Positions 9,696 through 20,852 of a stretch of DNA of 64,000 nt are shown here, piece by piece. The notes beneath the pieces are model-generated. The model searched no databases. It was not told the origin of the DNA and worked only from the letters and a program-made list of their open reading frames with translations. Source of the stretch: Pinus tabuliformis (lineage: Eukaryota; Streptophyta; Pinopsida; Pinales; Pinaceae); NCBI GenBank assembly GCA_031772625.1, contig CM062813.1:692922420-692986419 (forward strand), given 5' to 3'. The translations under genes were made by a program, and so were the position numbers. The first letter of the stretch is position 1. Each line of letters begins with the position of its first letter.

Positions 9696-10490
9696 TATCG
9701 CCTCGACATACTTTCTCTAGTTTAACCAGAGCTTCCTCTTTGCCTCATCTCATTTAATTTCCATACCCAAAATATAGTTTGCAGCACCAAGATCCTTCAT
9801 GTCGAATTTGGAGGACTATTGGGTCTTCAAATCTTGGGTAATTTCTTTGTCATTTCCTATCAGCAACATATCATTCACACATAAGACTAGATAAATAACA
9901 TGGTCACTAGTTAATTTAAAATACACACAGTGATCCACTTTGATTTTGGTGAAGTCAAGTCCCCCTATATATGTATAAAATTTTTGATACCACATCCTTG
10001 GTGACTGTTGTAACCCATACAAGGACTTTTTTAACCTGCATACTAGTTCTTTCTTTCCCCACCGCAAAGCCTTCAGGTTGCTTCATGTAGATCTCTTCTT
10101 CCAAATCCTCATGAAGAAATGTTGTCTTCACATTCATCTGTTCTACCTCAAAATAAAAAAGCAGCAGCAACATATAAAATTAATCTAATAGAATCTAACT
10201 TGGCAACAGAAGAAAAAATATCACCAAAATCAATTCCCGACACCTAGGAATAACCTTTTGCTATGACTTAGTCTTTCTATTTCTCCACCTTGCCTTCTGC
10301 ATTCATCTTCCTCTTAAACATCCGTTTGGTTCCAATGGGTTTCCTTCTAGTTGGTAACTCCACCAGATCCCAAGCCTCATTCTTGCCCAAATATGTCATT
10401 TCATCAACCATGGCCTCTTTCCATAGTTTTCCATCCTCTAAATCTACTGCCACCCTGAAAATTCTGGGATCATCATCGGTAATAAACAAA
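9696..10490 (-). CDS. Copia element 1: reverse transcriptase region
   Basis: Minus-strand frames show WKEAMVDEMTYLGKNEAWDLVELP at the start of the domain, EQMNVKTTFLHEDLEEEIYMKQPEGF, CRLKKSLYGLQQSPRMWYQKF and the catalytic-box region YLVLCVNDMLLIGND, where copia elements have YVDDML. These are the canonical copia reverse-transcriptase landmarks in the right order. Eroded fossil sequence. Confidence 0.8.
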
Positions 10491-10636
10491 GAAAAATTTG
10501 AACAAAAATCAGATGGAATATACCTTTCTGGTTGTCTTCTTTCTCAAACTGATTTTCTCACAACTGGAGTTTGTGGCTCTTCATCTTTTGATTCTTGTTT
10601 TGTTGTAGAGTCTAATTCTTCCTCCTTTAGCTCAAA

Positions 10637-11680
10637 CTATATCTTCAAATATTTATTTGGTAGGACTTCATGTTTAATAACATATTTCATCTCTCTAAAC
10701 ATCACATCTCGGTTGTACACAACCTTCCTTGTTGTTGGGTTCCAAATCTGATAACCTTTCAAACCATCCTTATACCCAATAAAGATGCACCTTTCAGATT
10801 TACTATCCAACTTGGTTCTTTTGTCCTTTGGAACATGTACATATGCATCACAGCCAAATACCCTCATATGTGAAATAGAGGGTTTTTTACCAGTCCATAC
10901 CTCATGTCGAGTCTTATCCTCCAATGCTGATGAAGGTGATCTATTAATCAGGTAACATGCAGTCTCCACCGCCTCTGCCCATAATTCTTGTCCTAACCTG
11001 GCACCACTGAGCCTGCTTCTTGCCTTTTCCATCAACGTCATGTTCATTCTTTCTGCCACTCTATTTTTTTGAGGTGTGTATGGAGTAGTCTTGTTCCGTG
11101 CTATACCACACTCCTTACATAACTCTTCAAATTCCTTTTTGCAGAACTCTCCACCATTATCTATCCTCAGCACCTTTATCTTTTTCTCTGTCTAGTTTTC
11201 CACCAAAGCCTTAAATTCTTTAAACCTGTCAAAGACTTCAGATTTCTTTATGAGGAAATATACCCATGTATTCCTAGAGAAGTCATCTATAAATTATACA
11301 TAGTATATAGACTTACCCAGTGATGGAACCGACATAAATCCAAACACATCACCGTGCAAAGGCTCTAATGTCCCTTTCGCCCTCTTAGCACCAGAGGGGA
11401 AACTCACCTGGTTCTGCTTCCCATATACAAAATGTTCATAGAAATCGAAATCCAGAGAGAAATTAGACTTACCTTCTACCATACCATTACCATGAAGTAT
11501 CTGAAGGCCCTTCTCTCCAATATGTCCAAGCCTTTGATGCCATAGCATGGTATTTTCTCCAGAGACCACTAGATTTTCTGCTCCACTTTCAAGAACCACA
11601 AAATTGTTGCACCCATCAATAACAGTACTAACTAGAAGCTTGTACATAGTTCCAATCTGAACTCCCAGCATCAATACCAT
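10637..11680 (-). CDS. Copia element 1: integrase with GAG-pre-integrase domain
   Basis: The minus strand reads [18 protein letters not shown] (the histidine half of the zinc-binding GAG-pre-integrase domain) near the start. The catalytic core follows, with [37 protein letters not shown] and the C-terminal block [37 protein letters not shown] and KGYQIWNP. This order and wording are typical of Ty1/copia integrase. The reading is not continuous, and it is part of a broken element. Confidence 0.8.
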
Positions 11681-12126
11681 TTCTCCCGAACCATCTTGTA
11701 GGTATCTTTCATGAACAGTGTTTTTACACCTGTATCATCCATCTTGCTTATAGAAATCATATTTCTAGCCAATCCAGGAATACGCAGAACACCTAGAAGT
11801 GTTCTGATCCTTCCACCTTGCAACTTCAGCTTGACTTTTCTGCATCTGAGGATTCTAGCCTTCATGTCATCCCCTAAGAAGACATCACCACCATCATATT
11901 TCTCATACTCGCAAAACCACTTCTTATGGGGAGTGAAGTGAAAAGATACACCTGACTCAATCAACCATCCCTCATGATCTACATGTGTACTTGAAGAAGA
12001 ATCCAAGTACACATCCCCACCTTCATATGAGGTGGTTTCTTCCTTTGTAGAAGGAGCATCGTCAAATGCCTTTCCTTTATCATGAGCTTTATATCTACAA
12101 CTTTTTGAAGTGCCCTTCTTTTCCAC
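11671..12126 (-). CDS. Copia element 1: protease region
   Basis: The 151-codon minus frame has a basic N-terminus (KSCRYKAHDKGKAFDD), then GWLIESGVSFHFTPHKKWFCEY at the place where copia proteases have WxxDSGASxHxT, and the downstream GGDVFLGDD, LQGGRIRTLLGVLRIPGLARN and MISISKMD motifs. The catalytic loop is altered, as expected in a decayed copy. Confidence 0.75.
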   Translation of the reverse strand: MEKKGTSKSCRYKAHDKGKAFDDAPSTKEETTSYEGGDVYLDSSSSTHVDHEGWLIESGVSFHFTPHKKWFCEYEKYDGGDVFLGDDMKARILRCRKVKLKLQGGRIRTLLGVLRIPGLARNMISISKMDDTGVKTLFMKDTYKMVREKWY

Positions 12127-12253
12127 ATTTCCAACATATCTTTACAGGTTTTCCTGGAGATTTAGATCTCCCTCTAGATTTTGATCTCCCACTCAAGATT
12201 TTATTTTCATTTTTGTTCTGGGGTTGTCCTTATATAAACAAGGCATCTCCATT

Positions 12254-12826
12254 CTAGATTTCCATATTTTTCTGTCTCATCTCCTCCCACAACAAGGATG
12301 AGACTATTTCATCAAACTTCAAGGTAGTTGTATTGCTACCTATTGCAACAACTAGACTATCCCACAAATTTGGTAGAGAACACAACAAATTGATGCACTT
12401 ATCTTCATCTGAAATTTTTATATCAATAGATAACAACTGACTTACCACAGTAATAAAGGTGTTTATATGCTCTGTCACCGAGTCTCCATCCTTCATCCTC
12501 ATGTTATATATCTTTTTTCCATGGGAACAATTTGTTCACCAGAGACTTAGATTGGTACAAAGTCCCTAACCTAACCCACAAATCCTTCATTGTAGCTTCT
12601 CGTGATACATTCAACAATACTGAATCAGAGACACAATCGTATTGTGCTCTTTACCTTTCGATCCAACTTTTCCCAGTCTTATGCTGACATTATCGTTGGT
12701 TTACTACCCGGATCTACCACAATCCACTAATCTTTATCCACCAGCAGATCCTCCATCTTGAGTTTCCACAACTCAAAACTCTGACAATTAAATTTCTTGA
12801 TCTCTATCTTTCCACTGCTCGCCATC
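12254..12826 (-). CDS. Copia element 1: gag
   Basis: The translation starts near 12826 with MASSGKIEIKKFNCQSFELW and KMEDLLVDKD, the usual N-terminus of Tnt1-like copia Gag. It continues to MRMKDGDSVTEHINTFI, DEDKCINLLCSLPNLWDSLV and LKFDEIVSSLLWEEMRQKNME, the standard UBN2-type gag ending. It is a broken fossil gene. Confidence 0.8.
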
Positions 12827-12932
12827 TTATTTCACCGCAAGAATCGATCCCGCAGATCCCCCACTGAACAGGGTCTACCAGAGGCCCAAGGAGAACCATT
12901 TCATAGCAAAGGCATCCCCTTGAAACAAAACA

Positions 12933-12944
12933 ACTCTGATACCA
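12933..12944 (-). promoter_or_regulatory. tRNA-iMet-type primer site of copia element 1
   Basis: The minus strand reads TGGTATCAGAGT two bases inside the right LTR. Confidence 0.75.
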
Positions 12945-12946
12945 AA

Positions 12947-13417
12947 TGTAGGTTTCAACCCTGTACAGAAATTACCTACAAACAAATTCTAAAAACAAAC
13001 AAAAAAACAATGACGAGAATATAAAACAAATACATAGAGATTTCCCCTGGATCCCAAAACCGAGACTAACAGATTGATTTTTTAATTATGTTCCTTTTAA
13101 TGTTACAATATATATATATAGACATGTCAAAGCATTCAGAAACTTCAATCCATTAACCCTAGATTAGAACATAACCGTAGTTCCCTTGACTGGATCTACA
13201 AAATACCATGGGTAGAAATCCATCACGCCCAAAACCATAGGTAGCTCCGACCACCTAATATAGGGTCCAAAAAAAAAAATTGGGGGCACTACCCCATACC
13301 CCATGCAGGGGGGCTTCCGCCCCCCTGAAACCTTCCAACAAGGGGGGCTATTGTCCCCCATGTGAACCCCCCACGTGTGCGACTAGTCGTGGTAATAATA
13401 TAACACACACCCCAACA
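12947..13417 (-). repeat. 5-prime LTR of copia element 1
   Basis: Starts TGTAGGTTTCAACCC and ends ACACACCCCAACA. It is followed by the target duplication ATAGT at 13418-13422 and pairs with 8348-8843. Confidence 0.85.
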
Positions 13418-13600
13418 ATAGTGCTCGACATTACGAATCCAATGACACCTCAATTGGATTCTGTATGATCATTTTATGACCATCATAAGTTTCCATGTCG
13501 TAAGGGAATATGGGACCCACCTTGCTTATCTGGTGACAAAATGACCAATGAACGTTTGACACATGGCACGCCAGCATTAGCCTCCTAATCGTATAAAAAG

Positions 13601-13637
<37 letters not shown>

Positions 13638-14200
13638 GGAAAAAGGTTATTATTAAAGTTAAACAAACACCAACGAATATTTGTTGTAACCATATAAATA
13701 TATAATATGGTCAATTCAAAAAAACATATTGGTTGTAACCATATAGATATATAATATGGTTAAATAAAAAACTTTGTGTTATATGGTTAAAGAAATTTTG
13801 AACTATTTTTTTATGGTGACGGGTTAACCAACGGATCAACGGTTAACTAAAAAACTATAACGACGAATATTTTGTTGAACCATACATAGCATGGTAGTTA
13901 CAATAAACATGTAAATAGTTAATAGTTCCAAGCGGATATTACTTTGGAACAATATTTTATATTGTATAACGTGGCGGATATACACCAAAAAGATAATATG
14001 GGTTCATGGTTCTGAACCCACAACCCTCTCCTTGCCAATGACTTTGCAACCACCCACCAGCCACAGTTCCAAGTGGGCTCTCTTTGATAACATTGACAAA
14101 GAATTTTTATAAGAACTTTGTTCATTTGCGCATTGAAAGGAGACCAATGGGGCAAGAGTGGAACTCTGCAATGGAACAACGAGCAGAGGAACCTAGAGTG
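13418..14200. other. AT-rich stretch with short repeats, no gene
   Basis: The stretch holds a (TA)n tract near 13603-13633. Two copies of a 32-bp unit lie at 13681-13712 and 13730-13761. Each contains the palindromic ACCATAT...ATATGGT core and could form a short hairpin. Looser variants follow up to about 13900. I see no coding frame or terminal repeats. Confidence 0.5.
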
Positions 14201-14395
14201 GAGCGGAGCGGAAACAAGAATTTGTGGAACCTTGAGTAGCGAAACGCTGATGCATGGAATCATGAGGAATCTAAAAGATTCCCTTGGAGGCTAATATTTT
14301 ATAGAGGCGAATGTCAAGTTTATACTCATTTTTCTCATAATTTTTCAAGGAGTGCGATGGAGAGGTCAGTTTCCTTATCTGAGCAGCAGGACTTG
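14200..14395. repeat. Left copy of a repeat flanking the Ty3 element
   Basis: This segment resembles 19378-19550 on the other side of the Ty3 element. Shared pieces include GGAATC, AGATTCCC, TTGGAGGC or CTGGAGGC, TTTATAC, CAAGGAGTGCGATGG or CAAGGAGTGCAATGG, and ATCTGAG. A shorter third relative starts near 19551. Confidence 0.55.
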
Positions 14396-17300
14396 TTGTT
14401 GATGTTCGATGTAATGTTCCACTGCCTGAACCTTAGAATTTTCTCTTAAATATGATGTTATGGATAGTGGTTGATACCAATAAAGTGCCATAAATGGGGT
14501 CATTTTTGTTGTTGTATGGAAGGAAGTGTTATACCACCATTCAGCCAAAGGCAACCATTTGACCCATTGTGTCTGTTTATCAGATACAAAGCAACGAAGA
14601 TATCCTTCCAAACATTTGTTTACTATCTCAGTTTGCCCATCAGATTGAGGATGATAAGATGAGCTATGAGCTAACTGAGTACCAAGACAAGAAAATAATT
14701 TTGTCCAAAAATTTCCAGTGAAAATGGGATCTTTGTCACTTACAATAATCTTTGGGTTTCCATGTAGCTTTTGAACTGTTTCCATAAATGCAATAGAAAT
14801 TGTACTGGCTTTAAATGGATGTGATAATGCACAAAAGTGTGCATACTTGGTAAGTCTGTCAACTACCACCATGATGACACTTTTTCCCTCAGACTTGGGT
14901 AAACCTGTGATAAAATCCATTGAAACCTCCTCCCAACGTTGGCTTGGAATGGATAAAGGTTGTAATAGACCCGGTGTCTTAATTGTTTCAACTTTATTTT
15001 GTTGGCAAACCAAACATTCCACCACAAACTTTTGAATATCTGATTTAAGGCCATCCCAAAAAAATTCCTTCTTAACCCTGTGGTAAGTTTTTAAAAATCC
15101 TGAGTGCCCTCCTAAGGGAGAAGTGTGCAATTCCATAAGAATCTTTTGTTTTAGCTGGGAATTCTTACAGAGGTATAAGCGATCTTTGTACCATAACGAA
15201 TCATTTTGCCAGCTAAATGTATCAGAAGTACTGGAATCTTGTTGTAGCTTTCGAATAAGTGCCCACACTTCTTCGTCATTCTTCCATTCCTCCCTTGCTT
15301 CGTTTATCCAATCTGGTTGGATAATAGAAATGGCACACAACAATGCTTCCACATCCTCATCCTTTCTTGAGAGTGCATCTGCCACCACATTTTGCTTCCC
15401 TTTTTTGTAGATGATTTCAAAGTCATAACCCAACATCTTTGTGACCCACTTTTGTTGCTCTTCAGAGGATAATCTTTGTTCTAAAAAGTATTTAAGGCTA
15501 TCATGATCCGTTTTTACCTTGAAGTGTCTTCCCATTAGGTAGGGTCGCCATTTCTTAAGTGCATGGAGTATTGCCAACATTTCCTTCTCATAAATAGCTT
15601 TTCTTAAAAACTTTCCCTTGATTGGACGACTTTCAAAAGCAATGGGTCTTTCATCTTGCATTAGAACAGCACCAATTCCATTTCCTGAAGCATCACATTC
15701 CACAATAAAGGTTTTTGTGAAGTCCGGTGTAGCTAAGACCGGTGCTTGGCACATTGCCTCTTTAAGATGTTCAAAGGCCTTTGTTGCTTCCGGAGTCCAT
15801 GAAAATGAATCTTTCTTCAATAATGTTGTTAGAGGTGCTGCTATTCTCCCATAATTCTTAACAAACTTGCGATAATACCCTGTCAACCCAAGAAATCCTC
15901 GCAGATGCTTTATGGATGTGGGGATTTTCCATTCCTTAATGGCTTTAATTTTGCTAGGGTCTACCTTAACTCCTTCATGAGATACAATATGACCCAAATA
16001 TTCCACCTCCTGGACTCCAAAGAAACATTTGGATCTTTTTGCATATAATTGTTTCTCCTCCAATAGTTGTAGCACCCTGTCAACATGTTCAACATGATCC
16101 TTCCAAGACTTGCTGTAGATTAGTATATCATCAAAAAATACTAACACAAATTTTCTAAGGAATGGTTTGAAAATTGAATTCATCAAACCTTGAAATGTTG
16201 AAGGTGCATTGGTAAGGCCAAAAGGCATGACCAAAAATTCATAATGACCCTCATGAGTTCTAAATGCCGTTTTTGGAATGTCTTCAATCTTCATTCTGAT
16301 TTGATGATATCCTGAACGAAGATCCAACTTGGTGAAGTAAATTGATCCATGCAATTCATCCAGTAATTCATCAATGACAGGAATGGGGAACTTATCTTTA
16401 ATAGTGAGCTTGTTGAGCTCCCTATAATCTGGACACATGCGCCATGATCCATCCTTCTTGTGCACCAATACTACTGGAGCTGAGAAAGAACTTTGACTCG
16501 GTTGAATTATACCAGCCTCTAGCATTTCTGCAACCATACGTTCAATTTCACTTTTTTGGACATAGGGATATCTGTACGGCCTGATGTTTGGAGGAACACT
16601 TCCTGGAATCAGATGAATAGCATGATCATGATCACGCATAGGTGGGAGACCTTTGGGAGTCTCAAATACCTTGGAATGATTGTCCAGGACTTTTTGGAGA
16701 TCTGGAGAAATAGATGATTCCAATGTGGAAACATCTAGCGAACATAATTGTGCAATTACACCTCTTTGCTCCTTTTTTAGAAGCTTTGTCATGCCATTAG
16801 AGCTGATTATCTTTCCTGGTTTCCCTGCAATACCCCTTAATTCAACTTCCTTTCCTTCCATAGAAATTTTGATGAAAAGTTCTTGAAAATTAAAAGCTAT
16901 TGTACCCAAGGATTGTAGCCATTGGACTCCTAGTACAACATCAGCACCTCCCATTGGAATGGAAAGCATTGGGCTAGTCAATACATATTCTCCCATGGAT
17001 AGCTTGATATTATGGCACTTTCCAGAGCAATTTATTGTTCCTCCATTTGCAATCATCACTTGACACTCTGGTGCTGGATATAGGAAGCAATTCAATTCTT
17101 TTGCTACCCTACAATGAATAAAATTGTGGGTGCTTCCTGAATCAATCAACACTATTACCTTTTTCTTCTTGATTTGTCCTTCTATCTTGATGGTTTGAGG
17201 AGTGGTAATTCCCGCCAATGCATTACAAGATATGGTCGGATTTATTTGTTCTTCATCTAGGCTTTGTTCCTGGAGTATATCCTCTTCTTTTGACCTTTCT

Positions 17301-17530
17301 TGCTCCTTTTCTTCTTCCTCTTCACAATCTATGTAGAATAATTTCTTCTCAGCACACTTATGACCTTTTGTGTATTTGCTATCACAATTGTAACAAAGCC
17401 CTTTTGCTCTTTTTTCTTCCAATTGTTGTGGTGTCAACCTTGTAGGTTGTGGAAGACTAGGGGCAACAACACTTCCGTCTTTATAGTTGTGAATGGTATG
17501 CTTCCTAGTTGCCATAATTTTGCTTTCCAT
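14375..17530 (-). CDS. Ty3 pol polyprotein (zinc knuckle, PR, RT, RH, INT)
   Basis: The 1051-residue frame would supply the enzymes for copying and inserting the element. Residues 46-59 form a CYNC...GHKC knuckle. Residues 127-137 ([11 protein letters not shown]) carry the aspartic-protease active site. The reverse transcriptase spans about 315-500, with [41 protein letters not shown] and the catalytic box FFDDILIYS at 465-473. RNase H begins at [14 protein letters not shown] (about 611) with TDHDSLKYF near 676. The integrase zinc-binding segment runs about 802-842 and its core includes [12 protein letters not shown] (871) and [20 protein letters not shown]. Frame wording resembles chromovirus-type or Reina-like plant elements, but the lineage is not certain. 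Confidence 0.85.
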   Translation of the reverse strand: MESKIMATRKHTIHNYKDGSVVAPSLPQPTRLTPQQLEEKRAKGLCYNCDSKYTKGHKCAEKKLFYIDCEEEEEKEQERSKEEDILQEQSLDEEQINPTISCNALAGITTPQTIKIEGQIKKKKVIVLIDSGSTHNFIHCRVAKELNCFLYPAPECQVMIANGGTINCSGKCHNIKLSMGEYVLTSPMLSIPMGGADVVLGVQWLQSLGTIAFNFQELFIKISMEGKEVELRGIAGKPGKIISSNGMTKLLKKEQRGVIAQLCSLDVSTLESSISPDLQKVLDNHSKVFETPKGLPPMRDHDHAIHLIPGSVPPNIRPYRYPYVQKSEIERMVAEMLEAGIIQPSQSSFSAPVVLVHKKDGSWRMCPDYRELNKLTIKDKFPIPVIDELLDELHGSIYFTKLDLRSGYHQIRMKIEDIPKTAFRTHEGHYEFLVMPFGLTNAPSTFQGLMNSIFKPFLRKFVLVFFDDILIYSKSWKDHVEHVDRVLQLLEEKQLYAKRSKCFFGVQEVEYLGHIVSHEGVKVDPSKIKAIKEWKIPTSIKHLRGFLGLTGYYRKFVKNYGRIAAPLTTLLKKDSFSWTPEATKAFEHLKEAMCQAPVLATPDFTKTFIVECDASGNGIGAVLMQDERPIAFESRPIKGKFLRKAIYEKEMLAILHALKKWRPYLMGRHFKVKTDHDSLKYFLEQRLSSEEQQKWVTKMLGYDFEIIYKKGKQNVVADALSRKDEDVEALLCAISIIQPDWINEAREEWKNDEEVWALIRKLQQDSSTSDTFSWQNDSLWYKDRLYLCKNSQLKQKILMELHTSPLGGHSGFLKTYHRVKKEFFWDGLKSDIQKFVVECLVCQQNKVETIKTPGLLQPLSIPSQRWEEVSMDFITGLPKSEGKSVIMVVVDRLTKYAHFCALSHPFKASTISIAFMETVQKLHGNPKIIVSDKDPIFTGNFWTKLFSCLGTQLAHSSSYHPQSDGQTEIVNKCLEGYLRCFVSDKQTQWVKWLPLAEWWYNTSFHTTTKMTPFMALYWYQPLSITSYLRENSKVQAVEHYIEHQQQVLLLR

Positions 17531-17585
17531 TTTTCTTGCTAACCTGAATGCCTTCTCTAATGAATCAGGTTCCCAAAGGCGAACA

Positions 17586-18347
17586 TCATGTTGTATTATC
17601 CTTTAAATATCCTATGAACACATCAATCCTATGCTCCTCTAGAATATATTTTACCCTTATGTTCAATTTTTGGAACTCCTCAATGTGCTCCATTATTGAA
17701 CCCTTTTGTTTGAGACTTATCAATTGGCTAAAAAAAGTGTTGCTTTTTGTATCCTCATAATGTGCTATCAATTCTTCCGTAAAAATTGCCCAAGTGATAA
17801 ATTGTTTACGAGAACAAAGCCATTGATACCATACAAACTGATTTGGTTCCAAATATAAAGTTGCCATACGTACCTTTTGTGCGTTTTTCACATTATTGAG
17901 ATCGAAGAATTGCTCCATCTGTAATATCCATGTGGTGGGATCCTTGCCATCAAACTTCCTCATATCGATTTTTGGAATATGGTGATTCTTTGATCCAACA
18001 TTAGCATCTATGGAATCATGATTAACATTTCTTTTGTTCTCATCATGAGTTTCCTTTACTACCTTTTCACCATTAGTAAGTATTTCTTGTAGAAAATTTT
18101 TCAAATCTATCTTCAAATCTGCCATGCCTGTCTTCAAATTTGTGTTCAAATCTATCTTCAAATTGTCCATCTTAGCTTCCATGCCATTCATCTTAGCTTC
18201 CACGCCATTTATCTTAGCTTCTGTTAACTTTTGTGAGCGTGACATTTGTTGCACTTGTTCTTGTAATTTTGATATATCATGTAGCATTTCTTCCTCTTCT
18301 TCATGAGTCATGCTAGAGCTTTCAGGTTCCTTACTAGGTGTTTGCAT
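17586..18347 (-). CDS. Ty3 gag
   Basis: The 253-codon frame begins [13 protein letters not shown] and has a coiled-coil-like heptad region (residues about 30-100, rich in Met, Lys, Leu and Glu, with an 8-residue repeat [14 protein letters not shown]). Next come [35 protein letters not shown] and [23 protein letters not shown]. These are the usual landmarks of a plant Ty3 gag domain. It lies directly upstream of the pol frame and belongs to the same element. Confidence 0.8.
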   Translation of the reverse strand: MQTPSKEPESSSMTHEEEEEMLHDISKLQEQVQQMSRSQKLTEAKINGVEAKMNGMEAKMDNLKIDLNTNLKTGMADLKIDLKNFLQEILTNGEKVVKETHDENKRNVNHDSIDANVGSKNHHIPKIDMRKFDGKDPTTWILQMEQFFDLNNVKNAQKVRMATLYLEPNQFVWYQWLCSRKQFITWAIFTEELIAHYEDTKSNTFFSQLISLKQKGSIMEHIEEFQKLNIRVKYILEEHRIDVFIGYLKDNTT

Positions 18348-19030
18348 TTTCTTTCTTCGAGCATCAGTTACCGATAATAATGCTCTACTATGCCCTTTGA
18401 ATTCCTTAAAAATAAATTTTCAAACCAAGCTTAAGCAAAAATTTAAAAAAATCTACACACATTTTTTCACTTTGTAGGAGCTTGATATTGCCTCTGATGT
18501 ATCTCTGTACTTTCCAATCATCTAGTTCTGAATTTGTGACCTATAGTAGCTCTCTGTGTCCTCTTTCCAATGCCACCAGTCTGATCCAAATTGGATTCTC
18601 CAAGAAAGAGTTATGCACAATCTCCCAAGATGACCTGATTATAGACCTTTCCAGAAGAGCGAACTTGTATGAAGTTCCACGTGTACAATTTTCGATCTTT
18701 GGTTCTGAAAACGATATACAAGAAACTACAGTCCGTCCTCTTTCTTTACCTTCTTATGAAATTTCAATCCAATCCCCAGAGAGAAAGTTATGACGATTTT
18801 CCCCAGGTCACCTGTTTCAAATGTAATTCAGGAGTCTGCAAAAAGACCAACTTCCTCAGATCATATCTCCGCAAATATCGCGCAAAAAGCTCTAAAATTT
18901 GGAGCCAAGGTTCACCACGATTTCTTCTCAAATGGGTTTTTTTTGCGACTTTTGAAACGTCACAGAAAAAAATGTTATAGCGAAAATGCCACGATGACCT
19001 GTTTGGAGCAGCGAAACCCTAGAATCCAAA

Positions 19031-19042
19031 GCTCTGATACCA
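19031..19042 (-). promoter_or_regulatory. tRNA-iMet primer site of the Ty3 element
   Basis: The minus strand reads TGGTATCAGAGC, two bases inside the LTR edge at 19045. Confidence 0.8.
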
Positions 19043-19044
19043 AA

Positions 19045-19377
19045 TGTTATGAAACTAGCTCAAGAAAAGATAGAAAAGATAGATCAACGCCTTAGAATTC
19101 AGCCTCTTCGAGGGGGCAACCTCCTTTACATTACATAAATGAACAATTCTTTGATGATACGAATGACAAAACCTCCTTTCTATATATAGGAGTCTAAGGA
19201 GTCACAATATAATCCAGCCGACCTAACAATAATAATATAAAGCCACAAAAATAACAATAGAGGGATTCTATGGGGCACAGAAATAACAATATGGGGGTAA
19301 TAGGGGCACAACAATATAAATAAGGGGTATAACTACAATTGTAATGGGGTAATCACTAGTAATATAGGGACCCAACA
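19045..19377 (-). repeat. 5-prime LTR of the Ty3 element
   Basis: A 333-bp segment beginning TGTTATGAAACTAGC and ending GGACCCAACA on the plus strand. TATATATA at 19181-19188 is the likely promoter core. No matching copy was found on the left side of the element. Confidence 0.7.
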
Positions 19378-19660
19378 TCTTTAGTGAACTTACAGAGAGG
19401 AATCTTTGTGGAATCTTGAAGAATATTTGAGATTCCCTGGAGGCCCAAAAACGAAAGTTTCAAAACCAGGTTAACTTTATACACATTTTACTAAGTTTTT
19501 CACAAGGAGTGCAATGGTGAAGTCAGATTCATCATCTGAGAAGCGAATTTTTCACTCATCTCTATAAAGGAATCTTGAGGGGAATCTTTGAGATTCTTGG
19601 GTGCACATAATTGACAGTGTTAGAAAGGGGTCGAGTTTATAGTCATTTGACACAATTTCG
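19378..19660. repeat. Right copies of the repeat flanking the Ty3 element
   Basis: The segment 19378-19550 is related to 14200-14395. A shorter related unit starts at 19551 (GGAATCTTGAGG, GAATCTTTGAGATTC, TCGAGTTTATA). This suggests the Ty3 element sits in a local array of imperfect repeats. Confidence 0.5.
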
Positions 19661-20847
19661 TGCCACGAATTCAACAACGTAGTCCATTTATTCAGTAGAG
19701 CTGTGCATTTTCATACCATCCCTAGAAGTGGAGGTATATGATGCAGTGATGCCATGTCTTGCTTTTGATTTGTTAAGATGATGATTTTGATGTTGAGATC
19801 CTTGTTTACCATTCTGTTGGAGGATACTTGTATGTCACTTCATGTGAGAATTTGATATCTTGTCATGCTAAAGGATGGCCCATATGAGTGATAGTTCCTA
19901 TAGGAGAGTGTCTCATGGAGAGACATGCCACTCTAGTCGAGGGAGTTTATCCTTGTGTTGACGATGTTGGAAATTTGTCAACTGAGGGCTTTCCCCGATG
20001 TGAAACCCTAATTAGACCTCACACTATTTGGTGTAGTATCCCCATTTGGAATATCAACCCGGTTGCCATATATCTTAAAGATATTCCTTGGCTCTAACTA
20101 TCAGCAAGAGAGAGAGGGATGCAACGGTGTCTTCGAAAAGCAAGAAGGTGTGCTTGGTGAGTGTTCAGTTGTAAATGTGTCACGGTTCTTCTATTGAGGA
20201 GAGGGGAGAAAAGTGAGTCTCTAAGTGAGAGTTACTAGTACCACCCAAGAAGAGACACACATGAACCAGAAGGATCCATCTAACATCCAGCGGAATAGTC
20301 CACAGAGGGTGAGATGGTAATTACAACCCACAAATGATGAAATATTTGTCTAATATCTTGCGGAATAGTCCACAAGGGTGGGACAACAATAACAACCGTT
20401 AAAGCACATTCTAAATAAGATAAGCACAAAAATAACCGAAATAGTTCAATTATCTTAGCACATGTGAAAGCAAACATGAAATACAAACATCCGCATAATA
20501 GTCTTACAAACATTCATAATCCATGCATGAATAATGTGTTGGTCTTGAAGGCTTTTGTTATTAAGTAAAAGTTCCAAGACACATGTTTATAATGTACATC
20601 ACTAACTCTAGTAGTGGAACGTTGGAGCCACTCGTTGCTCCTCAAAGAACTAGCTTATCTCTCTAATGCCTTGCGGGAGGAGCTAAGGTGAAAGTATTTT
20701 TCTCATACAATGAGGGAGTATATATAACAAAGGGTGACTCTTTGACTACTATCATGATTGTTTGACTTCCTATGACTTTTCAACTTACATGACTCTTTAC
20801 TTTCCATGTGTGTCCTTTGGACTTCCACTTTACAATACATTTTGAAT
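19661..20847. other. Unassigned stretch with one small tandem duplication
   Basis: I recognise no gene. A ~65-bp unit is duplicated near 20277-20330 and 20345-20399; both copies contain GCGGAATAGTCCACA. A TATATATAA motif lies at about 20720. The stretch is continuous with 28532 onward, since the Tat/Ogre-like element split it. Confidence 0.45.
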
Positions 20848-20852
20848 ACAAT

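Larger units (their letters stand above)
8348..13417 (-). mobile_element. Ty1/copia element 1, full span with two LTRs
   Basis: LTRs at 8348-8843 and 12947-13417 begin TGTAGG and end CCAACA. They are flanked by a perfect 5-bp target duplication ATAGT (8343-8347 and 13418-13422). On the minus strand the order is gag, protease, integrase, reverse transcriptase, RNase H, which is diagnostic of Ty1/copia. Wording of the gag and protease regions recalls the Tnt1-like group. About a tenth of aligned LTR positions differ by eye, so the insertion is old. The coding parts are broken in many places. Confidence 0.9.
14375..19377 (-). mobile_element. Ty3 element with long pol frame and one recognised LTR
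   Basis: On the minus strand the order is LTR (19045-19377), tRNA-iMet primer site, ~690-bp leader, gag (17586-18347) and a 1051-codon frame with zinc knuckle, protease, reverse transcriptase, RNase H and integrase in Ty3 order. Only the 5-prime LTR is recognised, so the element is incomplete and no age can be taken from an LTR pair. The well-kept long frame suggests it is younger than the neighbouring elements. I saw no chromodomain. Confidence 0.85.

Noticed and set aside
14471-17445. Several plus-strand frames across the Ty3 pol region
   Set aside because: They are mirror frames of a convincing 1051-codon minus-strand polyprotein.
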